From: Massilia sp. KIM
Lineage (GTDB): Bacteria > Pseudomonadota > Gammaproteobacteria > Burkholderiales > Burkholderiaceae_D
Length of the DNA stretch: 64,000 nt
Direction of reading: 5' to 3'
Assembly: GCF_002007115.1 (NCBI RefSeq)
Contig: NZ_MVAD01000001.1
Span: 1,922,001 to 1,986,000, forward strand
Both the position numbers and the translations under genes were made by a program. The notes below the pieces were generated by a model that was not told the DNA's origin, did no database searches, and worked only from the letters and a program-made list of their open reading frames with translations. Position 1 is the stretch's first letter. Each line of letters opens with the position of its first letter. Shown here piece after piece: positions 8,144-18,366 of the stretch.

Positions 8144-9160
8144 ATGCCGAGCAGACAAGACATTTTGAACGCGAAGATCCTCGTGGTCGACGACTCGCCA
8201 GACAATATCGAATTGATGGAAGAGATATTGCGCGAGGAAGGCTACACCTGTGTCAGTTCAACCATGCTGCCGGAACAGGTCTGTCCCCTTCACCGCGAAC
8301 ACAACTACGACCTGATCCTGCTCGACCTGCAAATGCCGGGCCTGAACGGTTTCCAGGTCATGAAGGGTCTGAAGGAAATTGAACAGGGCGGCTACCTGCC
8401 GGTGCTGGCCCTGACCGCCCAGCCCAGCTTCAAGATCGCCGCCCTGGAAGCGGGCGCGCGCGATTTCATCAGCAAGCCTTTCGACCTGCTGGAAGTGCAC
8501 AAGCGCATCCACAACATGCTCGAGGTGCGCCTGCTGTACAAGGAACTCGCCCAGTACAGCCGCGCCCAGCAGGAACTGGCCCTGCACGACGCCCTCACCG
8601 GCCTGCCCAACCGCCGCCTGCTGGAAGACCGCATCGAGACCGCGCTGCAGCACGCCAACCGCAGCCATACCAAGGCCGCGATCATGTATCTCGACCTGGA
8701 CGGCTTCAAGGCGATCAACGACACCTACGGCCACGCCTATGGCGACGAGATCCTCAAGATGGTCTCGCAGCGCCTGCTGGCCAATTCGCGCAAGGAAGAC
8801 ACGGTGGCGCGCCTGGGCGGCGACGAATTCATGGTGGTGCTGGGCGACGTCCACAGCCTGGCCGACGCCCAGGGGCCGGCGGCCAAGCTGGTCGAGGCCT
8901 TGTCCGAACCCTTCTTCGTCAACGACCTGACCTTGCGCCTGTCGACCTCGATCGGGATCAGCATCTACCCGGACGATGCGGAATCGGTGGATGCATTGAT
9001 CAGCATCGCCGACTATGCGCTGTACGAAGCCAAGCGGGCCGGCAAGAACCGCTTCTGCTCGCCGGCCGCCAACCGCCAGTCGGCTTCGCTCAAGCCGCCC
9101 GTCAGCGCGCCCGTGGTCACCCCGAGCGCGCCGGCGGCGACCGAAAAAGTCCACCACTGA
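8144..9160 (+). CDS. Receiver-GGDEF diguanylate cyclase
   Basis: 338 residues. Receiver (about 10-128): VVDDSPDN, phospho-acceptor in LILLDLQMPG, lysine in FISKPFD. GGDEF domain (about 145-305): DALTGLPNRRLL, YLDLDGFKAINDTYGHAYGD, an intact catalytic GGDEF and the late SIGISIYP. An RxxD (RKED) sits five residues before GGDEF, the spacing of the allosteric I-site, so product inhibition by c-di-GMP is expected. The tail after 305 is Pro/Ala-rich and probably disordered. It makes c-di-GMP from GTP when phosphorylated; likely fed by the neighbouring kinases. A terminator follows 18 bp after the stop. Confidence 0.95.
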   Translation: MPSRQDILNAKILVVDDSPDNIELMEEILREEGYTCVSSTMLPEQVCPLHREHNYDLILLDLQMPGLNGFQVMKGLKEIEQGGYLPVLALTAQPSFKIAALEAGARDFISKPFDLLEVHKRIHNMLEVRLLYKELAQYSRAQQELALHDALTGLPNRRLLEDRIETALQHANRSHTKAAIMYLDLDGFKAINDTYGHAYGDEILKMVSQRLLANSRKEDTVARLGGDEFMVVLGDVHSLADAQGPAAKLVEALSEPFFVNDLTLRLSTSIGISIYPDDAESVDALISIADYALYEAKRAGKNRFCSPAANRQSASLKPPVSAPVVTPSAPAATEKVHH

Positions 9161-9177
9161 TCGTTCCACAAATGAAA

Positions 9178-9207
9178 CAAGGGCCGCATCAGCGGCCCTT
9201 GTTGTTT
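9178..9207 (+). terminator. Rho-independent terminator after the cyclase gene
   Basis: Stem CAAGGGCCGC/GCGGCCCTTG with ATCA loop, followed by TTGTTT. Likely ends the plus-strand transcript of the GGDEF gene. Confidence 0.8.
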
Positions 9208-9276
9208 CGCCAACGATACGATCGCTGGCTCAGCCGGCGGGCCGGATTCGCCGGCCCACCGTTCTGCCCGCTGCCT

Positions 9277-9885
<609 letters not shown>

Positions 9886-9997
9886 CTATCATGGCTCATT
9901 TCGTCACGGATTTTTCCGACATGAAACATTCCGTGTCTGCTATCCTGTAGTCAGGGCAAAAGAATTCTAATTAAGACGCAAAGCTTCAGGAACCATC

Positions 9998-11677
<1,680 letters not shown>

Positions 11678-11693
11678 GGCCGCCTATCCCTGC

Positions 11694-11716
11694 GCAAGAC
11701 CCGCGATGGGTCTTGC
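11694..11716. terminator. Hairpin between convergent genes
   Basis: 9-bp stem GCAAGACCC/GGGTCTTGC with a 5-nt loop, between the ends of the hybrid kinase and the hemerythrin gene. The T-tract is poor on both strands. Confidence 0.5.
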
Positions 11717-11722
11717 CGGGCC

Positions 11723-12184
11723 TTAGCTGGACGCCATGATCTCGTCGGCGCGCGCGGCCATTTCCTGGCCGATGCTCTTCAGGTCCAGGTCCATCTTGCG
11801 CACTTTCGGGAACATTTCCTTCTCTTCTTCCTCGACGTGGTGCTCGACCTGTTCGCCCAGCACCTTGACCTTGGCGTCGAACAGGTCTTCATCAGGATCC
11901 ATTTCCTGGATTTGGGCGATGAGCTCCTTGGCCGACGCGTGCTCGACCACGGCCTCGTCGACCATCTCCTCGGCTTCCTTGCCGTGGCCGCGCACGGCCG
12001 GATAAAAGATTTCTTCCTCGATCATGGTGTGCATGACCAGGTTCTCGCAGATCTTGTCGGCCAGCTTCTTTTTGCTGGCCTTGGCGCGGTCGCCCAGGTT
12101 CTCGAACTGATCGAACAGTTCGGTCACTTCCCGGTGCTGCTTGGTCAGCAGCTCGATCGCATCTTTCGCTTCATTGGTCGCCAT
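11723..12184 (-). CDS. Hemerythrin HHE domain protein
   Basis: 153-residue soluble helical protein of the bacterial hemerythrin/HHE cation-binding family. Likely iron ligands: H17 (LTKQHREV), H52 with E56/E57 (VMHTMIEEEIFYP), H81 (VVEHASAK), H114 and H115 with following glutamates (VEHHVEEEEKEMFP). Such proteins bind O2, NO or a di-iron centre and protect against stress. The strongly acidic EEEEKEMFP segment is usual for this subfamily. It is divergent from the NarL-type kinase at 12362. Confidence 0.94.
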   Translation of the reverse strand: MATNEAKDAIELLTKQHREVTELFDQFENLGDRAKASKKKLADKICENLVMHTMIEEEIFYPAVRGHGKEAEEMVDEAVVEHASAKELIAQIQEMDPDEDLFDAKVKVLGEQVEHHVEEEEKEMFPKVRKMDLDLKSIGQEMAARADEIMASS

Positions 12185-12361
12185 GTGGTGCCCCCGTTTT
12201 CAAATTGGTTGGTTGGTGTGGCAGCGCTGTGGCCACAGGTCCAGCTTCGCCTACAACAGCTCGACAGACCGTGCGGCACCGCACGCTGTTCCCACCGGCG
12301 CTTGCGCGCCGCCGCCGCACCAACTGTTGTATGATTTGGGAAACATTGAACCGAGCCCACG

Positions 12362-13090
12362 ATGACCGATCCGGCCCATCCGCACCACGACCCGGCAGTC
12401 GAACGCCTGGTCGCGGAGCGCACCGCTGAACTGACCGAAATGCTGGCCCACCTCGCCTCCTGCTGGGACGAGGAAAAGCGCCTGCTGGCGCGCCAGCTGC
12501 ACGACAGCCTGGGCTCTTCGATGACCGCCCTCACCATGCACCTGGCCCTGCTCACCCAGCACATCCCGGCCGAGAACAAGGCGATGCGCGACCGCAGCGC
12601 CCAGATGAAGGGCTTGCTCACCACCATCATCGAGACCAACCGCAAGATGCAGCTCGCGCTGTGGAACGACAAGCTCGAGTTCCTGGGGCTGAGGGCGGCC
12701 CTGGCCGAGCTGGTGCCGGCCTTCGGCGCCGAGCGCGGCGTGCAGGCGCGCGCCAGCCTGCCGGACGACGACGGCAACTACTCGCGCACCCAGGGCGTGG
12801 TGCTGCTGCGCTGCGCCGAGGAAGGCCTGCGCAACGCGGTCGCGCACGGCCGCGCCAGCGAGATCGAGGTCATCCTCGACGACGACGGTGAGCAGGCGAT
12901 GCTGACGGTGCGCGACAACGGCGCCGGTCCGCAGGATCCGCAGCGGGCCATGTCGTCCAGGGGTTGCCACGGCCTGCGCCTGCTGCGCGAACGGGCGCGC
13001 TTCCTGGGCGGCGAACTGGTGCTGGCGCGGGGAGAAACGGGCGGCGCGGTGTTGCGCATGACCTTGCCGAAGCAGCCGATCGTCAGCTGA
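12362..13090 (+). CDS. Orphan NarL-type (HisKA_3) histidine kinase, no sensor domain
   Basis: 242 residues, cytosolic. An N-terminal helix (VERLVAERTAELTEML) leads into the dimerisation helix with ARQLHDSLGSSMTAL (phospho-acceptor H47), then HATPase_c with CAEEGLRNAVAHG, VRDNGAG and GCHGLRLLRERARFLGGELV. This is the NarX/DegS-type kinase core stripped of any sensory input. No LuxR-type response regulator is adjacent, so its partner is elsewhere or it is fed by a partner protein. The Shine-Dalgarno sequence is weak. Confidence 0.9.
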   Translation: MTDPAHPHHDPAVERLVAERTAELTEMLAHLASCWDEEKRLLARQLHDSLGSSMTALTMHLALLTQHIPAENKAMRDRSAQMKGLLTTIIETNRKMQLALWNDKLEFLGLRAALAELVPAFGAERGVQARASLPDDDGNYSRTQGVVLLRCAEEGLRNAVAHGRASEIEVILDDDGEQAMLTVRDNGAGPQDPQRAMSSRGCHGLRLLRERARFLGGELVLARGETGGAVLRMTLPKQPIVS

Positions 13091-13124
13091 TCTGAAGCTG
13101 ATCCAACGCTGATCCGACGCTGAA
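13086..13124. repeat. Four 11-bp tandem repeats beginning GCTGA
   Basis: Copies begin at 13086, 13097, 13108 and 13119 (GCTGATCTGAA, GCTGATCCAAC, GCTGATCCGAC, then GCTGAAC). The first overlaps the kinase stop codon. The period is close to one DNA helical turn. Purpose unknown. Confidence 0.7.
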
Positions 13125-13142
13125 CGGCCGCACGCGCGGCCG
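13125..13142. terminator. GC-rich hairpin between convergent genes
   Basis: 7-bp stem CGGCCGC/GCGGCCG with ACGC loop between the kinase and ndh ends; no clean T-tract. Confidence 0.35.
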
Positions 13143-13154
13143 CAAGCACCTTCT

Positions 13155-14471
13155 TTAGTGTAGCTTGACCAGGGGCGTGCTGCGCCGTATCAGGAAGCGC
13201 GCCACCGCCAGCAAGGCCGTGCGCACGGATCCCAGCACCGCCCGGTGGTGCATCAGGTGCAGGCTGGCGTACATGGTGCGCGCCACCGTTCCCTGCACGA
13301 ACCAGCTCGCGCCGCGCAGCGATCCCATCAGGCTGCCCACGCTGGTGCTGCGCCCCACCGACACCAGCGAACCGTAGTCCCGGTACTCGTAGGGCGTGTC
13401 CTGGGGCGGGCGCCCCTTGTCCAGGCGCAGGAAAGTGGCGACCAGGTAGTCCGCCTGCTGGTGCGCGGCCTGGGCGCGCGGCGGCACCGCCTGACCGTTC
13501 CCGTCCACGCAGGCCGCGCAGTCGCCGAGCGCGTACACGCCCTGCACTCCTTTTACCCGCAGGTGGGCGTCGACCTCGATCTGCCCGCCCTTGGCGGTAG
13601 GCAGGCCCAAGCCGGCCAGCAGCTCCGGGGCGCGGATGCCCGCCGCCCACACGCACAGGTCGGACGGATATACATTGCCATTCTTGTCGGTCACGCGGTC
13701 GCGCTCGATCGCCGTGACCCGGCAGTCGGTGATGACCTTGATGCCGCGCTTTTGCAGCAGGTCCAGCGCCGCGTTCGAGACCTTCTCCGGCAGCGGCGCC
13801 AGGATGCGCGGCGCGCCTTCGAGGATGGTGATGCGCACGTCGCGCCTGCCGTCGAGTGCGTTGAAACCGTAGTTCGCATACGCGCCCGAAGCTTCGCGCA
13901 GCTCGGCCGCGAGCTCCACGCCGGTGGCGCCGCCGCCGATGATGACCACGTCCAGGCCGGCGTCCTTGCCCTCTTCGCGCTGCTGCTCGACGGCCAGCAT
14001 CAGGCGCAGCATGCGCAGGCGGAAGTGCTCCGCGTCCTCGGTGGCATTGAGCGAAATGGTGTGTTCGCGCGCGCCCGGCACGCCGAAATAGTTGGAGGTG
14101 CTGCCCACCGCGATCACCAGCGAAGCGTAGTGCAGGCGCCGCTCGGGCAGCACTTCGTCGTTGTCGCTGGCGGCGCGCACCGCGCCGATGGTGAGGGTTT
14201 TGGCGTCCGCATCCAGGCCGGTCATGGGGCCGAACACGAAGTTGAAGCCGTTGTCGTGCGCCAGCATCGGGTACGACAGGCCTTCCTGGTGGATGTCGAG
14301 GGTGCCCGCCGCGACCTCGTGCAGCGAGGGTTTCCAGATATGGTAGAGACGGCTGTCGACCAGCGTCACTTTGGATGGCCCGAGTTTACGGCCCAGTTTG
14401 CACGCCAGCTCGAGCCCGCCGGCGCCGCCTCCCACGATCACGATCTCGCTTCGCAAGCTTGCCTCCGTCAT
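13155..14471 (-). CDS. ndh: Type II NADH dehydrogenase (NDH-2)
   Basis: 438 residues, pyridine nucleotide-disulphide oxidoreductase fold. FAD-binding Rossmann motif IVIVGGGAGGLELA near residue 10, the NDH-2 signature segment VDSRLYHIWKPSLHEVAAG (about 38-56), NADH-binding VVIIGGGATGVELAAEL (about 174-190), and a late FAD motif VYALGDCAA. The C-terminal region (GTVARTMYASLHLMHHRAVLG, then an amphipathic FLIRRSTPLVKL) fits membrane association. It oxidises NADH and reduces quinone without pumping protons. The start ATG is at 14471; it is transcribed alone and converges with the orphan kinase. Confidence 0.93.
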   Translation of the reverse strand: MTEASLRSEIVIVGGGAGGLELACKLGRKLGPSKVTLVDSRLYHIWKPSLHEVAAGTLDIHQEGLSYPMLAHDNGFNFVFGPMTGLDADAKTLTIGAVRAASDNDEVLPERRLHYASLVIAVGSTSNYFGVPGAREHTISLNATEDAEHFRLRMLRLMLAVEQQREEGKDAGLDVVIIGGGATGVELAAELREASGAYANYGFNALDGRRDVRITILEGAPRILAPLPEKVSNAALDLLQKRGIKVITDCRVTAIERDRVTDKNGNVYPSDLCVWAAGIRAPELLAGLGLPTAKGGQIEVDAHLRVKGVQGVYALGDCAACVDGNGQAVPPRAQAAHQQADYLVATFLRLDKGRPPQDTPYEYRDYGSLVSVGRSTSVGSLMGSLRGASWFVQGTVARTMYASLHLMHHRAVLGSVRTALLAVARFLIRRSTPLVKLH

Positions 14472-14583
14472 GGCGCCCGCCCGGCAGTGCGCCGGGCCTT
14501 GGGCGATGTGGCAATCTTACTACGCCGGGCGAAAGGGGGCGGTTCGCCAGCCCCCCTGCTCGTTAGTAACCCTGCTCGTGAGC

Positions 14584-15057
14584 TTAGTCGTGGCCCTTGC
14601 CGTGGCCCTTGCCATGACCGTGGCCCTTGCCATGCCCCTTGCCATGGTCGCCGTGGTCGCGGCCGTGACCGCCATGACCGCCATGACCGCCGCCGTGCTC
14701 CTCGTAGCGCACCGGCGCGGCATAGGCGTGGTGCTCGCGGTAACGCGGCACCACCACGTTGTTGTACCACTGGTCACGCACGAAATACACCGGCTGGCCG
14801 CAGGCGCCGTATTTCGCGCAGTGCTTGCGCCAGTTCTTGCGGTGGCCCGGCGGCACGCGCAGGTAGACCGGTTCGGCGCGGTAGTGGCGCTGCTCGATGA
14901 TCACCGGCTGGGTGTACACCACCTGCGGGCGGGCGAAGTCGCCGATGTCGATGCGGCCGTAGAAGCCGGGCTGGCCGACGCTGATGCTGACGCCCGTCTG
15001 GGCCATCGCAGGGAGAGCGGCGGCCAGGAAGGCCGCGCCGATGATCAGTTTTTTCAT
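14584..15057 (-). CDS. Exported protein with Gly/His/Lys-rich tail
   Basis: 157 residues. Signal peptide MKKLIIGAAFLAAALPAMAQ, then a short domain with a tyrosine-rich segment (VVYTQPVIIEQRHYRAEPVYL), WRKHCAKYGACGQPVYFV (two cysteines, possible disulphide) and WYNNVVVPRYR. The last 40 residues are low complexity: GGHGGHGGHG followed by GKGHGKGHGHGKGHGKGHD. The middle resembles small exported proteins common in Massilia and Duganella, with no assigned function. The tail could bind Ni, Zn or Cu; this is inference from composition. An AT-rich promoter region lies upstream (15058-15165). Confidence 0.88.
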   Translation of the reverse strand: MKKLIIGAAFLAAALPAMAQTGVSISVGQPGFYGRIDIGDFARPQVVYTQPVIIEQRHYRAEPVYLRVPPGHRKNWRKHCAKYGACGQPVYFVRDQWYNNVVVPRYREHHAYAAPVRYEEHGGGHGGHGGHGRDHGDHGKGHGKGHGHGKGHGKGHD

Positions 15058-15165
15058 GTTGCGTCTCGCAAAAAAATATTGTGGGACGAACTTTACCATT
15101 TGCAACGTCATTTACTGTGTGCGCCAGACCACATTATTACAGTCTGTGCGTGTTCTCACATTTGC

Positions 15166-15957
15166 TTACATATGACGGAACAAATGCATGAAAGGCTGGC
15201 TCACCGGCAACTGCTCTGGCCGGTTCTTCAGGCGGATGATGCCGCGCCCGCTTTCATCACGGGTCACGGCCGCCACCGCGCGCAGGTTGACGATGGTCGA
15301 GCGGTGCACCTGCTTGAACATGCTCGGGTCGATCACTTCGAGCAGGTCGCGGATCGGCTTGCGCAGCAGCGACTCGCCCTCAGCCGTCATCACCACCGTG
15401 TACTTGGAGTCGGCCTGGAAGTAGGCGACGTCGTCGACCAGAATGAGGCGCGTCTCTACCCCGCGGCTGGCGGTCAGCCAGACCAGGGGCTCGGCGCGCG
15501 GCGCCGGCGGCGCCACCTGGGCCAGGCGCTCCAACAGGGCTGCCAGTTGGGCCCCGTCCACGCCGCCGCGCCCAAGGCGCTCGCGGACCCGGGCCAGGGT
15601 CGCCGCCAGGCGCTCGCGCGCCACCGGCTTGAGCAGGTAGTCCACGGCGCCGCGCTCGAAGGCCTCGACCGCGTACTGGTCGTAGGCGGTGACGAACACC
15701 ACCTCGGTCTTCAGGCCGGCGTCGAGCATGGCGGACGCGACCTCCAACCCGCTCAGGCCCGGCATGCGAATGTCGAGGAAGGCCAGGTCGGGGCGCTCGC
15801 TGGCGATGGCGTCCAGGGCGCTGCCGCCGTCCTCGCACACGGCCACGATCTCGAGTTCCGGCCAGGCTTCGCGCAGCAACTGGACCAGGGCGTCGCGCAG
15901 CAGGGCCTCGTCCTCGGCCACCACGCAGCGGAAAGTAGTACGCATCGGCTCAGGCAT
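15166..15957 (-). CDS. LytTR-family response regulator (AlgR/LytR type)
   Basis: 263 residues. Receiver (about 10-125) with VVAEDEALLRD, phospho-acceptor D62 (FLDIRMPGLSG) and lysine in YLLKPVARE. LytTR DNA-binding domain (about 160-260): DDVAYFQADSKYTVV, LLEVIDPSMFKQVHRSTIVNL, LPVSQPFM. The ATG at 15957 follows the strong ribosome site GGGAGGAGGG inside the end of the kinase gene and overlaps the kinase stop by 8 bp, so the pair is co-translated. It would activate unknown promoters through the LytTR fold when phosphorylated by the kinase. Confidence 0.95.
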   Translation of the reverse strand: MPEPMRTTFRCVVAEDEALLRDALVQLLREAWPELEIVAVCEDGGSALDAIASERPDLAFLDIRMPGLSGLEVASAMLDAGLKTEVVFVTAYDQYAVEAFERGAVDYLLKPVARERLAATLARVRERLGRGGVDGAQLAALLERLAQVAPPAPRAEPLVWLTASRGVETRLILVDDVAYFQADSKYTVVMTAEGESLLRKPIRDLLEVIDPSMFKQVHRSTIVNLRAVAAVTRDESGRGIIRLKNRPEQLPVSQPFMHLFRHM

Positions 15958-17215
15958 GCTGCTTCCCTCCTCCCTGGAGCGCCAGCGGGACCGTGATGGT
16001 GGCCGCCACCCCGCTCGGGAAATTCGACACGATCGAGAACGAGGCGGCGCTGCCGTAGGCCAGGCGCAGGCGCTCGCGCACGTTGCGCAGGCCGATCCCG
16101 GTGCCGCCGCCCTCGGCGCTGAAGCCGCGACCGTCGTCCGCCACCGTCACCGACAGCGTGCTGTCGAGCGCGCGCGCCAGGATCCAGACCGTGCCGCCGC
16201 CCGGCTTGGGCTCGATGCCGTGCTTGATCGCGTTTTCCACCAGGGTCTGCAACATCATGGTCGGGAACAGCGCCTTGTTCAAGGCCTCGGGCAGGTCGAC
16301 CTGCAGGTTCAGGCGCGGTCCCATGCGGATCTTGAGGATGTCGAGGTAGTTGCGCGCCCTTTCCAGCTCTTCGCCCAGGGTCGAGGGCGCGTCCTCGGTG
16401 CGCGGCAGCGAATGGCGCAGGTAGGAGATCAGGTTGCCCAGCATTTCGTCGGCGCGCGCCGGGTCGCTGCGGGTCAAGAGCTGGGCGCTGGCCAGGGTGT
16501 TGTACAGGAAATGGGGCTCGACCTGGGCGTGCAGCAGGTTCAGGCGGGCCACCGTCAGCTCCTTCTCGGTGACGGTGTCGCGCACCTGAGCCTGCTCGCA
16601 GCGGCGGCGCTCGGCCACCCGGCGGGTGATGGCGCGCACGATGGCCTCGGCGTTCTCGAGGTTGGTGCCGTGGTCGACCAGGAACCAGTCGGTCCAGGCC
16701 GGCCCTTCCGGCTCGCAGATCAGGGTCACGCTGCCGGCGTCGTCGCCGTTGGGCGTGACGGTGGCCAGGATCTGGTTGTTGGGGGTGGACAGGTGTTCCA
16801 GCGCCCAGCCGTAGGCCGAGTGGGCGCCGTAGGGATTGATGCGCCTGATCTTGGCGCGCACCTGCAGGCTGTCGCGGGCGCTGTCGGCCACCACCGAGCC
16901 GGGCAGTTCGCGGATGGCGGCGTCGATCATGTCGAAGGCTTCGCCGGCCTCGAAGGGGACCTCGATGCGGCGGCGCTGGCGGTTCGAGAGGGTGCTGCGG
17001 TTGAGCTCACCCGCCACCAGGCGCACCCGGCGCACGTGCGAAAAGGCCACCGACAGCACCCAGGCCCCCAGAAGGAAGGCGAGCAGGACGATGTAGCCCT
17101 CCGGGTGCACGTCGATGTACTCGAGCCAGGTTTCGTTGAGCGTGATCGCGACCGCCATGTAGACGGCGATCCAGGCCGCCAGCAGCCGGCCGAGATGGAA
17201 AGTACTTGCGAGCAT
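15950..17215 (-). CDS. LytS/YehU-type membrane histidine kinase
   Basis: 421 residues from the ATG at 17215 (GAAGGACC upstream). Two membrane helices near the N-terminus (about 8-27 and 41-62), a non-conserved middle (70-210), then His_kinase with NLLHAQVEPHFLYNTLASAQLL (phospho-acceptor in PHFLYN) and HATPase_c with LQTLVENAIKHG, DDGRGF and GIGLRNVRERL. This is the HPK7/LytS architecture that always pairs with a LytTR regulator, which follows immediately. The signal sensed is unknown. It is divergent from the outer-membrane barrel gene at 17385. Confidence 0.94.
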   Translation of the reverse strand: MLASTFHLGRLLAAWIAVYMAVAITLNETWLEYIDVHPEGYIVLLAFLLGAWVLSVAFSHVRRVRLVAGELNRSTLSNRQRRRIEVPFEAGEAFDMIDAAIRELPGSVVADSARDSLQVRAKIRRINPYGAHSAYGWALEHLSTPNNQILATVTPNGDDAGSVTLICEPEGPAWTDWFLVDHGTNLENAEAIVRAITRRVAERRRCEQAQVRDTVTEKELTVARLNLLHAQVEPHFLYNTLASAQLLTRSDPARADEMLGNLISYLRHSLPRTEDAPSTLGEELERARNYLDILKIRMGPRLNLQVDLPEALNKALFPTMMLQTLVENAIKHGIEPKPGGGTVWILARALDSTLSVTVADDGRGFSAEGGGTGIGLRNVRERLRLAYGSAASFSIVSNFPSGVAATITVPLALQGGGKQHA

Positions 17216-17384
17216 GATGGTCCTTCGATGGTCATTGGTATGGCCAGCATAGCCACGCCATGCCTTGCTAGTCAGCATTATGCGACGGATGCCGCCATTC
17301 GCCGACGAAACCGGGGCCGGGGCCGACAAAAAAGTCCGGCGCTGCGAGTACAATCTCGGGTTTTCCCGCTAGAAAGGTTTCAAG

Positions 17385-18056
17385 ATGTTGCACAACAAGA
17401 CCGCCGTCTTCCTCGCCGCCGCCCTGGCCGCCGGCGGGGCCCAGGCCCAGATCGGCGTCAGCGCCGACCTCGGCACCACCGGCGCCGGCCTGCACCTCGT
17501 GCTGCCGATGGAGAGCTATCTCAACGGCCGCTTCGGCATCAACTACTTCAAGCACGACACCACGCTGCGCTCCGGCGGCGTCGACTACAAGGTGGACGCC
17601 AAGCTGCAGACCTACGACCTGCTGTTCGACTGGTATGTGCGCCCGGGCAGCGCCTTCCGCCTGACCGGCGGCGTGGTCTACAACGGCAGCAAGCTCGACG
17701 CGCACGCCACCCCGGCGGGCGACGGCCTCTATACGATCAACGGGCGGCGCTATTCGGCGGCCACGGTGGGCAATCTGCGCGGCCGGGTCGATTTCCGCAA
17801 GGCCGCGCCCTACCTGGGCATCGGCTGGGGCAACGCCCTGACCCCGAACAAGGGCTGGAACCTGGGCGCGGACCTGGGCGTGATCTACCACGGCAATCCC
17901 CACCTCAAGCTGGCCAGCACCGGCTGCCAGGCAGCGGCGGCCGCCTGCATCGTGCTGGCGCGCGACGTCGCGGCCGAACAGGCCCGCCTGGAAGAGGACC
18001 TGAAGGACTACAAGTTCTTCCCGGTGTTGCGCGCCAGCGTCTCCTACCAGTTCTGA
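17385..18056 (+). CDS. Outer-membrane beta-barrel protein
   Basis: 223 residues. Signal peptide about 1-21 (ends AAGGAQAQ), then alternating strands typical of an 8-stranded barrel: INYFKHDTTLRSGGVDYKVDAKLQTYDLLFDWY, FRLTGGVVYNGSKLDA, KAAPYLGIGWG, WNLGADLGVIYHG, and a C-terminal VSYQF with terminal Phe, the BAM recognition signal. It resembles OmpA-like/OmpW-size barrels of Burkholderiales without a periplasmic domain. A Cys pair lies in a periplasmic or extracellular loop (GCQAAAAAC). Function not known. Confidence 0.9.
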   Translation: MLHNKTAVFLAAALAAGGAQAQIGVSADLGTTGAGLHLVLPMESYLNGRFGINYFKHDTTLRSGGVDYKVDAKLQTYDLLFDWYVRPGSAFRLTGGVVYNGSKLDAHATPAGDGLYTINGRRYSAATVGNLRGRVDFRKAAPYLGIGWGNALTPNKGWNLGADLGVIYHGNPHLKLASTGCQAAAAACIVLARDVAAEQARLEEDLKDYKFFPVLRASVSYQF

Positions 18057-18156
18057 GCGGCGTTGCCGCAGGCGGCGGATCGGGAAAAAGCTGTCGATCC
18101 GCTCACAAATCGCGGGGCGGAAGGCGTATGATGGAGCCTTCCCTGAGGACTCCATC

Positions 18157-18282
18157 ATGCAACCGCGCATTTATCTTGCCGCCGCCCTCGCCATCGTCTT
18201 CCTCCTGGTGGCCGGCTGCCGTGAGCACAACGAGCCGGTCAAGCCGACGGTCGACCTGTCGCTCATGCTCGACGCCGACTGA
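18157..18282 (+). CDS. 41-residue lipoprotein
   Basis: Short gene with a good ribosome site (CCCTGAGGA) before ATG at 18157. Residues 1-21 are a lipoprotein signal: Arg4, hydrophobic core, and lipobox LVAGC with Cys21 as lipidated residue. The mature peptide is only about 21 residues (CREHNEPVKPTVDLSLMLDAD). It could be a small membrane-tethered peptide; no family recognised. It stands between a barrel protein and an RNA helicase, all on the plus strand. Confidence 0.75.
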   Translation: MQPRIYLAAALAIVFLLVAGCREHNEPVKPTVDLSLMLDAD

Positions 18283-18366
18283 GCCGGCGCCCTCCGCCAC
18301 ACCCTGCCCGCCCGGGCAAGGTAAACTACGGCTTGTCTATTTTCTAGCCGCAAGGTTTATTTTTCC

